Assembly: GCA_951640165.1 (NCBI GenBank)
Contig: OX621264.1
Location: 7,631,001 to 7,695,000 of the forward strand
Source: Pseudoips prasinana
Lineage: Eukaryota; Arthropoda; Insecta; Lepidoptera; Nolidae
Length of the DNA stretch: 64,000 nt
Direction: 5' to 3'
Positions 51,418 to 61,799 of this stretch are shown here, piece after piece. Under the pieces are notes generated by a model that did no database searches, was not told the origin of the DNA, and saw only the letters and a list, made by a program, of their open reading frames with translations. The stretch's first letter is position 1, and every line of letters starts with the position of its first letter. Position numbers and translations under genes: made by a program.

Positions 51418-51738
51418 TTTTTAGGGTTCCGTAGCCTAATGGCAAAAAACGGCACCCTTATGGATTCGTTATGTCGGTCTGGCTGTCTGTCCGTCCGTAT
51501 GTCATAGTCTTTTTTGGAAACTATAAGAACCTGTTCAAACTTGGTAAGTAGATGTATTCTGTGAAGCGCATTAAGATTTCCACACAAAAATTTCCTTACT
51601 TAGAACTGAAACTGAATTTTTTCTTCATCAAACCCATGCATGCGTTATCTATGGATAGGTCTTCAAAAATGATATTGAGGCCACCGATAATTGGTTTCAA
51701 CGAGATCTAGTAAGTGGTTTTTGTTTTAATACGTCATA
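51418..51738. mobile_element. MITE family M3, left part only
   Basis: AGGGTTCCGTAGCCTAATGG and TGTCTGTCCGTCCGTATGTC, then AACGAGATCTAGTAAGTGG near the right, match 43692-44180; the CGGCCAAGTG end is missing. Confidence 0.6.
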
Positions 51739-51740
51739 AA

Positions 51741-52205
51741 ACGTCACATAACAATAAAATACGGTTTCCATTAAACAAAAATGCCTTACTAAATAAGATC
51801 ATATTTTGTATGGCCCCTCGAATTTATAATCATTTACCAACCAAACTGTTTGAAACATTAGACTTTGTCGTGTTCAAGAGTAATGTTAAGAAATGGCTTA
51901 TTGAAAAGTGCTACTATGCTGTTAACGTCTATTTGACGGATAAATATTTATAATTCATGTTGTATTAATGTATTTTTTATATTTGTAAGGTATTAGTTAT
52001 TTTCTTCGTTATTTTCTCTGTAATTCTCTTGACATACATTTTTTAATTATGTCATTTATATTATGTAATTTTAGTAAATGTTTGTTTTGCGAGCATTTTT
52101 TTTTAATATTTGCATGCCTAAATCTAATTATTGTGATACCTACTACCTTTGTAATACCTTTATAATAATTTGATTTGATAAAACGTAAACTGCAATAATG
52201 CAAAA
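51741..52205 (+). pseudogene. LINE ORF2 C-terminus and 3' UTR
   Basis: The plus frame (stop at 51951-51953) reads APRIYNHLPTKLFETLDFVV then FKSNVKKWLIEKCYYAVNVY. Same type of end as 18240-18700, opposite strand. A 3' UTR of about 250 bp follows. Confidence 0.65.
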
Positions 52206-52544
52206 AAATTCAAATTTAATAATTTGGTAGGTGTTATCAATATTAGCAATTGTGAACATATCAGTCGGCCCTGTTCCTAGAAAACAAAACCGATGGATAA
52301 CACCTACATCCTCCGGAAGGGTGTTAGCAAGGGAATCCTAAATTTGATCTGCCAGTGTGCATCGTTCGTAGCTTAACGCAGAGTTCCTTCCCCGGATTGG
52401 TAGATGGTGCTGGTGCGAGACCGGCCGGACGATTAAATTTATGATTTCCCATTTTTGAGATTTGCATTGCGAATAATGCTATAAAATTCAAATTTAACGT
52501 ATACATCATTTAATCACATACCTTATTAAAATCACAACCTGCTC
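52206..52544. other. Unassigned stretch
   Basis: AATTCAAATTTAA occurs at both 52208 and 52487. No gene. Confidence 0.3.
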
Positions 52545-52985
52545 AGGTGGGGATTTTTAAACATTCCCAACCTAGAGTGCAAGTGTGGTTCTGTTCCTCA
52601 AACTATGGCACACTTGTTAACATTTCCTGCGTGCCCTAATGCCTGCACGTTAAAAGAACTAATGGACGCTACTGTCAACGCTCAACGCGTAGCTGAATTC
52701 TGGGCTGACTTAATTTAGATTGCCATCGACACGCTAAGAAGATGAAGATCACATAAATAACAATTTCCTGCTAGCCGAATTTCGGCCACGGCTTAATTGA
52801 GACTAGCAATCTGCGCAGGACATATGCCAACACATGGGCACTATCTAATCCATCACTCTCATGATCTGATGGGACGACTAGCGACACCACCGGAAAGAGG
52901 TCACTGAACCGACGGCTTTACGTTCTCTCCAACGTACGGGGGTGTAATACCGCCAATGCCCATACTGAGAAATTTTCTTAACAGA
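52545..52985 (+). pseudogene. LINE ORF2 C-terminal Cys/His fragment and 3' UTR
   Basis: Plus reading: CKCGSVPQTMAHLLTFPACP, then LKELMDATVNAQRVAEFWAD and LI, stop near 52717. C-x-C-G-x3-Q-T-x2-H-L-L is the C-terminal knuckle of some LINE polyproteins. The UTR has AGCCGAATTTCGGCCACGGC, a frequent lepidopteran LINE word. Confidence 0.65.
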
Positions 52986-52989
52986 CAAA

Positions 52990-53090
52990 TCCTAAAAACT
53001 ATTTTTAGCCTGACCCGGGATTGGAACCCAGGACCTCATTATCTACGGTTGAGCCGCTAGATGAACGAGGCAGAATCACATACCAAGAGT
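52990..53090 (-). repeat. tRNA-type SINE S4 head
   Basis: Minus: CTCGTTCATCTAGCGGCTCA and GGTCCTGGGTTCCAATCCCG; sister of 38195-38315. Confidence 0.6.
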
Positions 53091-53282
53091 ATAAATCATT
53101 CAATCACACAAATATTTCTCTGTATCTTTCATTACTCTGTGCGTACCCTAAATCCTTTAACAAAATACGTGAACTTTTCTCGAGCTGCGACCTTTAGTAC
53201 GTCTGTGGTATTTAAAAGTTACAAATACAGAGAACATATACGGGGGTACGATAAAAACATAGTATAAAGGCATATAGTAGAC

Positions 53283-53660
53283 AAGCTGCGCCCCGCGGTT
53301 TCACCCGCGTTAAAGTAGTTTTGGCGTAAAAGAGTGACAAACATACATCAATACATCTATACTCACAAACTTTCGCATTTATAATATTAGTAGAATGTGT
53401 ACTTCTAGCGGTTTTGGCAGTGCACGCCGGAATAGCTCGCAGATGGTAATTTTATTCCTACTTACTTGACATTTATCGTCATATTTTGGACAAGTCACAC
53501 AATATCTTTGTAAATTGTAGCCTATGTGTTATTCTGATGTATAAGCTATATTATTATAAAGTTTCAGAAAAATCCATTTAGGTGTTTTTACGTGAAAGAG
53601 TAACAAACATCCATCCATACTTACAAACTTTCGCGTTTATAATATTAGTAGGATAATCTT
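53283..53660 (-). repeat. Helitron-like fragments
   Basis: CTGCGCCCCGCGGTTTCACC, then ACTTTCGCATTTATAATATT AGTAG, then GCACGCCGGAATAGCTCGCA and TGTAGCCTATGTGTTATTCT to TTTCGCGTTTATAATATTAG: two partial H5 copies in series. Confidence 0.55.
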
Positions 53661-53930
53661 CGAACTTATGGCGGAGACCAACGAAAACTTTAGTTCTAAT
53701 AAAAAATAACGTATGTGTCAATTTTATTTATTTTGATTTATAATGTTGGCGATTATATTTAGAACATCTTTATTTCTCAAAGATTACAAAAATCACTTCG
53801 AGGAGAAACAAATATATATTAATTATAATATCTTAAAAATAAATTATTTTACAATGCGCCCATTAACGGAGTGATTTGTTGACAAAACATAATTATAATT
53901 GGTGTATGTCGAACAATTTATTAAGTTACT
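53661..53930. other. Unassigned stretch
   Basis: No supported feature. Confidence 0.3.
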
Positions 53931-54243
53931 AGCTGTGCCCCGCGTTAAATTTTATAAATAATCATAGCTCCTCCCCCGTAGGTGATAGCGTGATAATATG
54001 TAGCCTATATGTTGACCCGACCTCTTAGTAATATTCATGCAAAATTTGAGGTAAATCCATGCAGTACTTTTTGAGTTTAACCCGGACATACATACAGACA
54101 AACAGACACACAGACAAAAATTCTAAAAACTATATTTTCGGCTTCGATTTCGATTGTAGATTACGCCTCAAGTATCCTTTTTAAAAAATATTCAATGTAC
54201 AGTTTTGACTTTCCTACAATTTTATTATATGTAGGTATAGATG
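53931..54243 (-). mobile_element. Helitron-like element, family H2, near full length
   Basis: CTAGCTGTGCCCCGCG (hairpin shortened), AGGTGATAGCGTGATAATAT, CAGACAAACAGACACACAGA and TTCCTACAATTTTATTATAT. Confidence 0.75.
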
Positions 54244-54334
54244 TTGTCGTGACGTGGATGCGGTTGTGCAGATATTAAGAGGCCTTTACTGCAATGACAT
54301 TTATTTTTATTACCTGTCCAATTAGCAATTTCAT

Positions 54335-54560
54335 CATCAACATATCATCCGAAAGATAATAGCCAAGAATCTCCACAAGGCCGGTCTTACGCTATCCGCA
54401 TCCAGCGGTTTTCCGCGATCCTTGCAAGATCGTGGGTCCACCTTGTAGGGGGCCTGCCCACGCTGCGTCTTCCGGTTCGTGGTCGCCACTCGAAAGCCTT
54501 CTGCTCCAGCAACCGTCGGCTTTAGGAGCTATGTGCACCGTCCACTGCCACTTGCACATA
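54335..54560 (-). pseudogene. RTE ORF2 C-terminal fragment
   Basis: Minus: FEWRPRTGRRSVGRPPTRWT, HDLARIAENRWMRIA, then a worn end. Same family as 7160-7490. Confidence 0.7.
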
Positions 54561-54687
54561 ACAATTATTGGAAAGTGTTGGAATCGATATGAAGATAATT
54601 TATATGGAACCATTCTAAAAAATAAAATTATCTATATCGGTTTTCTAACGTTAGAGAAATAGCAAAATATCCTACTAATATTATAAA

Positions 54688-55930
54688 CTAGCTGTGCCCG
54701 CGACTTCGTTCGCGTGGATGTCGGAACTTAACAATGTATTTTTTAGGGTAAAGCGCTGTGGGACGGTACCGAAAATTTTTTTTTGATTTAATTTAGTGCT
54801 TCTTTATTTTACCTGATGAACCATCTGGAGCGTACACAAAAACGTTATTGGGGTTGTTTACGCGTGAAAGAACTACGTATAGTTGACCATGGGAAAAGCA
54901 TCCAATACTTAGGTCCACCCCCGCAACGGATAATGTCTGGACCTGAGCTTTACTAATCGTCATGGCATAACAGAGACTGACTGGGAATTGCACTCGTTTG
55001 AAAGAGAAAGGAAAGTTTTTAGGAATTATAGGTATCCTTGGAATAAAAACAATATCACCGGCGCCGCAACCTGTTAATATTTCAGCTTCGATAATGTTGC
55101 AGATTTGTGACTTTGAGCCGAGTGCCGTTACAAAGTTTGGGAGGACATAAATTTCTAAGGAGAATTATTGGTACACCAATTTTTAAAACTATTTTGTGGG
55201 CTGAAAGTCCGGGTGTGCTGAGGGAATCCAAAAATTCTACCGGGTAGTGCGTGGCGTTATCTTCTTCCATAAATGTATTTATTGAGCTATATTCTCTACT
55301 ATTACCGGACGCATGACTCAATATTTTGAAATTAATTGCCGCAGCTTGGTCATTGTGGGGAGTCAAAATAGCTCGCTGACATAGCCAAGAACCGGCTTGA
55401 TTTCCCATGTTTGTGGTATCTCCGTACACAGAAAAAATTAGCTCCTGCTGTGATGTAACGTAAGAACAGAGATTACCAATCGAAATAACTTTTCCATCTT
55501 CTTGTACGGGGTATGTGCCATCGCCTATTTTTAATAATAAATTTTGAAAACTCCTGTGCATTTTCGCAGCCTCTGACTGATCGGGTTCCCTCCTATACTT
55601 ATAACTATCATTTGAATAGCCAATAAGGACGTGTTGTGACAATTTTCACATACCCTGTCAGTAATTTGTCCATCAGTATCAGTACATGTCTCATAAAATC
55701 TTCAGCAAACTTGTCATGGTACTTTTGCCATAACTGTTTAGCGTCCGATAACGCACAAAGGTCAATAAGATGGCAAACAAATGTCGCAAGCGATGTGGAC
55801 TATCGCTCACGCATGCTTCCGCTAGAGCGTCGTCCCAATGCTGACCTCCAACTAATAAATGGCGTGCTCGGCAAGCGGCCTGGTATTTGGGATGTTCAAT
55901 ATCATCCACTTTACGGCGCTCAGCAAAAGA
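54688..55930 (-). pseudogene. Helitron helicase fragment with 3' element end
   Basis: On the minus strand, a segment with KVDDIEHPKYQAACRARHLL and LAEACVSDSPHRLRHLFA, the region before the helicase core in animal Helitrons, is followed by 55082-55642 (AILTPHNDQAAAINFKIL; NLCPPKLCNGTRL) and 54793-54993 (CYAMTISKAQVQTLSVAGVD; FSHGQLYVVLSRV; NVFVYAPDG), the Pif1-type motifs IV-VI. Three frame changes (near 55760, about 55640 and about 55090) and loss of the replication initiator show it is dead. It ends with the hairpin CGCGAACGAAGTCGCG and CTAG at 54691-54688, the same end as the small copies. Such helicases unwind DNA for rolling-circle movement. Confidence 0.85.
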
Positions 55931-56285
55931 CGTAGGTCCTCGCTCTACATGGATCAGACTGTGGGATGAACTCACACGTGAGCACGCCACGTGAACCTGC
56001 CCGCCTTCCTCAAGTCAATTCCAGCTAACTTGAGAGTTTGACTTTGCGATTTGTTGATGGTTATCGCGACACACACTTTTATAGGGAACTACAGTATTTT
56101 AAACTGAAAAGGGAGATCATTTGGCACTAACGGAATACGTGACACGAACACTGTTTCTCCCTGGGCGCATCCAGGCATAATAGTAGACTCTATAACACGA
56201 TACAAAGTTTTGACTTGAAGCCTCGTGCCGTTGCAAAGTTTAGGTGGTTTCAAATTCCTCAGAACCATTATAGGTATACCTTAGG
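55931..56285 (-). pseudogene. C-terminal part of a second Helitron helicase
   Basis: Minus reading: NLKPPKLCNGTRLQ, then MPGCAQGETVFVSRIPLVPN, one stop in place of a residue, FPIKVCVAITINKSQSQTLK, LAGIDL and GGQVHVACSRVSS. These are the same motifs as in the neighbouring fragment (PPKLCNGTRL; AMTISKAQ; AGVDL; LYVVLSRV), so two copies lie head to tail rather than one gene. Confidence 0.75.
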
Positions 56286-56700
56286 GGTGGAAATTCCTAA
56301 AATCCTGAAATACATATTTTTTATTTTTAACGGAAAGGCCAAATACCAATTTTCATGCTTTTCACTGAAAAAATTATACACTTTTCATACAAACTTACAT
56401 CCCCTATTTTACGCCCTTGGGGTGGAATTTCCAAAAATTCTAAAATATTTATTTTTATTTTTAGCTGAACTACTAAATATAAGTTTCAATGCCTTTTTTC
56501 ATATAATCTTTCATTCTCTGTTTTACCCCCTTAGGGTTAGTATTTCCAAAAACCCCTTCCTTAGTGAATGCATACGTCATAAAAAGTACCTACCGGCAAA
56601 ATTTCAAGTCTCTAACCCCAGCCGTTCAGGCTGTGCGTTGATAATATCAACGCACAGCCTGAACGGCTGGGGTTAGAGATGTCAGTCAGTCAGTTTCCTC
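56286..56700. repeat. Repeat with three similar units and a perfect palindrome
   Basis: TTAGGGGTGGAAATTCC, CTTGGGGTGGAATTTCC and CTTAGGGTTAGTATTTCC start units at about 56281, 56417 and 56529, each followed by AAAA(A/T)CC. The perfect 71-bp palindrome at 56609-56679 follows. A 153-codon frame across it is an accident of the repeat. Confidence 0.6.
56609..56679. repeat. Perfect palindrome, 35-bp arms
   Basis: The arms TCTCTAACCCCAGCCGTTCA... (56609-56643) and their exact reverse (56645-56679) flank a single base. All 35 pairs were checked. Confidence 0.95.
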
Positions 56701-56858
56701 TTTTACATAGGTAGGTATATAGATTTGTGCTGAGAAAATTATGAGAGACCGGGTTAATTTACTACATTCAAATCGGACAGGCTCAATAAAATTCGAATCG
56801 TCGTACATTCGCGTTACAAACGAATCGACAGCACAAACTTTCGATCGATTGACATTAT

Positions 56859-57382
56859 AATTTAAAATTAAATTATAACAAATCCAACCTTGTACATAAT
56901 TCAATTTGCCCAAAGAAAACAGAATATTTTAATAACCAATTTTGGACAACGACATACTTCTAGCCAACCAAGACCTTATTTCGAAACAATTCGGAATATT
57001 CAAAGCCCTACGTAACTCATGCAATTAGCAAACACTGGGCAAACCCGCGGTGCACAACGACATCTATCGAAATAAAAATCAACTATCAAGCACAACGACA
57101 TGTATCGAAATAAAAATCAACTATCAATAATTTAACATTAAATTATAACAAATCCAACCTTCTTCATAATTCAATTTGCCCAAAGAAAACAGATTTTTTT
57201 AATAACCAATTTTGGACAACGACATACTTCTAGGCAACCAAGACCATATTTCGAAACAATTCAGAACATTCAAAACCCTACGTAACTCATGCAATCAGCA
57301 AACACGGGCAAATCTTAACACCGCGAGTCAAAAGAAATGCACAACGACATCTATCGAAACAAAAATCAACTATCAACCTAGT
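56859..57382. repeat. Tandem duplication of about 270 bp
   Basis: Unit A (56859-57128) and unit B (57129-57382) share TAACAAATCCAACCTT, TTCAATTTGCCCAAAGAAAA, ACCAATTTTGGACAACGACA, ACATACTTCTAG and CCCTACGTAACTCATGCAAT. Unit A holds a 38-bp direct repeat (57052-57089 and 57090-57127, GCACAACGACAT...AACTATCAA) of which unit B keeps one. Confidence 0.85.
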
Positions 57383-57865
57383 TCATTCAGAAAAGAGATG
57401 TCATTATATGCACAATGACATCTATCGGACAGTTTAGTTCAACTATAAACATTAGTTCATCCTGAAGTACCGAAATCTGTGTTATTTTTCTCCATGATTA
57501 CTTTAAAATCTAATATCTTTTGATAGACTGAACCGATTGCAATAAAACAAAAACTAAATGTTACCTCAAGTTACGCTCAATCGTTGTGTATAAAAGTTAT
57601 CTACATTGCTTTCGTATATTTTACGTGATACCCGAACATATAAACAGACAAACAGACAAAAATTCTAAAAATGCTGGAAATGGGTTCTATTGGCTGTCCT
57701 TTAATACCCTGGCTATTTTTTTTGGATTTTCTTTTGATGTACAAAAATGATTTTTCTACAGATTTATTATATGTATAGATGAGAAAGTTTGTGACTATGA
57801 ATGTTCGTTACTCTTTCACGCAAAAACTACCGAACGGATTTTGATGAAACTTTGTAGTAATATAG
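57383..57865. repeat. Helitron-like fragments, otherwise unassigned
   Basis: AACAGACAAACAGACAAAAA TTC and a TTTATTATATGTATAGAT end (57660-57780) match the 5' end of H2-type copies read in minus orientation; 57785-57860 (TTACTCTTTCACGCAAAAAC TACCGAACGG) is an H1-type inner piece. Confidence 0.5.
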
Positions 57866-58125
57866 CTTGCTATCTGTGTCCCGCGGTTTTGCCCGCGTTA
57901 AACTTTATAAATTATAGTGTATGTGTATATGTAATGTTAATCTATGGTGTGAGCTAACTCTATACCAAATTTTATTAACATCGCTCCAGCCGTTTAGCCG
58001 CGAAGAAGTAACAAACATGCACACTCACAAACTTTCACCTTTATAATATTAGTGTGATATATCCGAATAACACATAGGCTATAATTTACAAAGTTTGACG
58101 CGAGTAAAACCGTGGGGCATGTCTA
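57866..58125 (-). mobile_element. Short Helitron-like element H1 plus fragment
   Basis: GTGTCCCGCGGTTTTGCCCG, GTGAGCTAACTCTATACC and CACCTTTATAATATTAGTGT GA: an H1 copy to about 58068. Then AACACATAGGCTATAATTTA and GAGTAAAACCGTGGGGCA are a plus-oriented 3' half. Confidence 0.65.
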
Positions 58126-58234
58126 CTGAACCAATGATGTGATTACGTTAGTGAGAATAAAGAGTGCAACCATGTCTGCTCCTGCATTTTAATATGTCCG
58201 GCGTAATTGGCAGAATTATTATTATTGTACAATT

Positions 58235-58475
58235 TGCAAGGTATCAATGAAATGCCCTCTCCTATCCTCAATCAGACGAGAGGCCCGCGTCTTTGCGTAT
58301 TATATTAACGTTAAGAGACAGTTACACAAAACGTCCCTAAAAAGCTATGACGCACGAACCAGTCTGTAGTTTGCTATTGATTTGCTAGACGGCTTTAGCC
58401 CTCGATCGCTTCTATTGACCAGTGATGCAGTGAAAATCTCCTAAATTAACTGGAAATCTCATGTTAAAAGAAACA
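58235..58475 (+). repeat. SINE family S3
   Basis: ATCAATGAAATGCCCTCTCC, CAGACGAGAGGCCCGCGTC, TTGCTAGACGGCTTTAGCCC and CAGTGATGCAGTGAAAATCT CC follow the S3 order. Confidence 0.65.
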
Positions 58476-59084
58476 ATTTGCAATACTCCCCTGTCACAGA
58501 ACATTTTGTAAACAATACTTTGGTCCCCTCCCTTCGGATTCGCGATTGATTTGTTAGTGTTGAATAATTGAGTAATGTGTTAAATTAAATTGTTATAAAT
58601 TTTCTTCCTAATTTACGGGGTGTCCCTGAATTTATTTATTTTATATTATTATTAGGATTTCCAAAAAAGATTACACTATGCATACAAATTACGTTGCCAC
58701 GGTAAAAAGATCATGTGCATCTTCACTTACAGGAAATCACAGCATGCGAAGAGTAATACAAAAGAAAAAGTTAACTAATTTACAAACTATAATAAAAATA
58801 AAAATTAACTAAAATTTAAGTAATCAAATTTAAACTAATAGTACAAAATTACAAATAATAAATTAAATTAGTGCATATTATTCACAGAATATAAGCAATT
58901 TTATAAAAAAAAGTAGTGTAATGTTTGTGTGTTTGAGAATTAAGTCACATTACCATTAACATAATAATTACTGTTTGTAAAATCAAACTGTTAACTTTTA
59001 TGTATGACTACCGATTCGACCAAAACTTTCATGGGACCATACAGAAAACTTTAGAGATTTCACTTCAATACATTTGGCTACATT
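58476..59084. other. Unassigned AT-rich stretch
   Basis: No supported feature. Confidence 0.3.
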
Positions 59085-59765
59085 TCACTGACCTGTTTGC
59101 GTAGTGGTTGGTGACCCAGACCGCTAAGCCAGAGGTCGTGAGATGAATATCTTGGGTCAACTAACACGCTGCCATCCTAAACTAGGTAGAGCCTGTACTA
59201 TGGCGACCAGATAACTGACAAACATACATATATTTCTAAATACATGCATATCACACTAATATTATAAAGGCGAAATTTTGTGATTATGTTGGTTTGTTAC
59301 TTCTTCACTTCTAAACGGCTGGAGCGATTTTAATAATTTGATATGGAGTCAGCTGACACCCTGGATTAACACATAGGCTACAATTTATAAAGTTTAACAC
59401 GGGTAAATCGCAATATTACCGTATTACACATAAATTGCATTCAGACACAGGACAACTAATCGCGTTAAGGACCAATCTTTTTATGATTAACACGATTATT
59501 AAGTACTAGCTGTGCCCCCCGGTTTTACCCGCTTTAAACGATATAAATTATAGCCTACGTGGTAAGCCAGGGTGTCAGCTAACTCCATACCAAATTTTAT
59601 TAAAGTTGCTCCAGCCGTTTAGACGTGAAGAAGTAACAAACATACTCACTCACAAACTTTCGGCTTTATAATACAAGTGTGATGTTTATCAGTTGTCTGG
59701 TTGCCTTAAAGTTCTGCCCAGTTTGGGTTCAGTTGACAGTGTGTTAGTTGTCCCAAGATATTAAT
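59085..59765. repeat. SINE and Helitron-like mosaic
   Basis: 59085-59140: S2 head (GACCTGTTTGCGTAGTGGTT). 59150-59240: S2 tail. 59258-59410: H1 copy, plus (CACACTAATATTATAAAGGC). 59507-59685: H1 copy, minus (CTAGCTGTGCCCCCCGG to GGCTTTATAATACAAGTGTG). 59690-59765: SINE tail (ATCAGTTGTCTGGTTGCC). Confidence 0.65.
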
Positions 59766-60089
59766 TTTTATTAATATTATTTACACAAACAAACACATAA
59801 AATGTACTGACTGGACTACATACGCTGTTGCTGGTGTAGACATTAAAGACTTGGTATTTCTTCTTAGTTTACAATTATTATTCGTGTTATTAATAACAAA
59901 TAATTATCATAATCAGACGTGATATAAAAAGTTTCGTAAATATTTTAAATAAATGTTATGCCGGAATTTGATTGACATTGAATTTTTTTTTTATTTTTTT
60001 TATTTTGAGTTGTTAGTTGTATTTGACTTACTTCGTTGTTCGTTGAATTTAAATTTGCGTAATAGTTTCGATAAAAATACATCAACGTT
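59766..60089. other. Unassigned AT-rich stretch
   Basis: No supported feature. Confidence 0.3.
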
Positions 60090-60149
60090 ACATCAACACA
60101 GTCTTGGGCCTGTAGTTATTAACTACAGGGCCCATATTGTGTTGATGTT
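60090..60149. repeat. Near-perfect palindrome
   Basis: ACATCAACACAGTCTTGGGC CTGTAGTTA and its reverse TAACTACAGGGCCCATATTG TGTTGATGT abut with a single base between; a few mismatches in arms of about 30 bp. Confidence 0.75.
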
Positions 60150-60427
60150 ACAACCGCTTGTGGCTGACTGGTGACGAGTCGCCCGGGTGCCTTATCGTTA
60201 TAGAAAAGTCGGTACTTGCGGCCAGGAGCTCTAATTAGCCGATTGAAAATCGTATAAGTTTTAATTCGGGCTCCAATAGCAAGCATTAATTTAATATCCA
60301 GTAAACTCAATCTTGAAAAAATTTAATTTTTAATGAAAGCCTTGTGATTCGTCGTTACAATTCTCTTATAATCTTAACAATCTACGGTAATTTTTATTAC
60401 TACTATTTATTTCTATTTTATTATATA
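60150..60427. other. Unassigned stretch
   Basis: No supported feature. Confidence 0.3.
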
Positions 60428-60620
60428 CTAGCGGTGCCCCGCGGTTTTACCCGCATTAAACTTTATAAATTATCACAGCTACACCCCCGTAGGCGATAGC
60501 GTGATAATATGTACCCTATATGTTGACCCGACCTCTAAGTAATATTCATGCAAAATTTTAAGTAAATCCATGCAGTACTTTTTGAGTTTAGCCCGGACAT
60601 AATACAGACATACATATATA
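60428..60620 (-). mobile_element. Helitron-like element, family H2, 3' half
   Basis: CTAGCGGTGCCCCGCGGTTT, AGGCGATAGCGTGATAATAT, CATGCAGTACTTTTTGAG; breaks off after AGCCCGGACATAATACAGAC. Confidence 0.65.
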
Positions 60621-61124
60621 TCCGCGCGAACATCATGGCACACATTAAAAATCTAATCTTGTCGCTTTTAAAAGAGACACAGATGAAACCACACATGTTG
60701 TCTTGTTTTCTCATATTATTCACTAAAGACAACCTCAAGTAATGTGCTATGCTGCTAATGTGCTCTCCGACGCGTTGCACACGACACCCTCTGTTTCTTT
60801 ACTCTCTATGGTAATGCGATATAAACCGCATTCCGGTGGGGACGCAGAGTGGCTATTCCTCTGTGGTCTCTGGGGGTAACCATCATACGGTGGGGGAAGA
60901 CTGATTATCGTCTGTCTATTAAAACTCCCTTAAGTTACTTAAAATATTTTAATAGATATTATAAATTATTTAATGCAGTGCATTTTTATACGCTTTATAT
61001 TAGCTTCACTTATATGTTTGTAACTGACTCCTTTAGACCCATTTTAAACGGTCACATTTCATTCAAACATTGTAAATTTTTCAAGGACCGATGACAATGC
61101 ACTAATTTGATAAAATAAATAATA
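60621..61124. other. Unassigned stretch
   Basis: An 81-codon plus frame (60849-61094) has no features. Confidence 0.3.
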
Positions 61125-61604
61125 ATAGTTTAAAATAACTAAAAACACGCTTTATATAAAATTCAACTACAACTGAAAATAAATTTTAATAAATCTAAAT
61201 TGTAAATAGTGTAAAAAATAATATATTTTATTGTAAAAAAAAGCGCGGGGTGCTTTTTAAGATATTATTAAAATAATAATTCTTCTACTCATTTCTGTCA
61301 GAAAAATATTTATAACTATTGACACCATGCACCAATGTTAACACAGGTATTAACGCGACTAACCTTATCGTTATTTTCCCGACGTTTCGACCAAGTTGCA
61401 TTGATCGTGATCACGGGATGACTCAGTCATCCCGATCAATGCAACTAACGTAAATACCTGTTAACAATGTTCATATATAATTATGATACGCGAAAGTTTA
61501 AAAGTGTATGATGAAATATATTTTTACACTATTTTCAATTTAAATTTATTTTCTATTTTTAGTTGAATTTTCTATAAAGCGTGTTTTTTAGTTATTATAA
61601 ACTA
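61125..61604. repeat. Large inverted repeat enclosing a Penelope-like scrap
   Basis: AACTAAAAACACGCTTTATA (61136 on), GTAAATAGTGTAAAAAATA are mirrored by TTTTACACTATTTTCAATTT and TATAAAGCGTGTTTTTTAGT (61515-61595): imperfect arms of about 90 bp. Inside, 61335-61470 carries AACCTTATCGTTATTTTCCC, GACGTTTCGACCAAGTTGCA and an inner inverted repeat around GGGATGACTCAGTCATCCC. Confidence 0.65.
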
Positions 61605-61799
61605 CTAACTGGGCCCCGCGATTTGACCCGCGTTAAATTTTATGAAATATAACCTTTGTGTTAATCCAGGGTGTCAACTAACTCCATACCAAATTTTATT
61701 AAAATCGCTCCAGCCGTTTAGACGTGAAGAAGTAACAAACATACACACTCACGCAGTCACACACTCACAAAATTTCGCCTTTATAATATTAGTGTGATT
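61605..61799 (-). mobile_element. Short Helitron-like element, family H1
   Basis: ACTGGGCCCCGCGATTTGAC, GGTGTCAACTAACTCCATAC to CGCCTTTATAATATTAGTGT GA. CTAG has become CTAA/CTGG-like. It directly follows the inverted repeat. Confidence 0.65.

Noticed and set aside
56215..56676. 153-codon plus-strand frame
   Set aside because: It crosses a helicase remnant on the other strand, a threefold repeat and half of a palindrome; no protein features.
57052..57127. CRISPR-like short direct repeats
   Set aside because: Only two abutting 38-bp units without spacers, in an insect-type genome.
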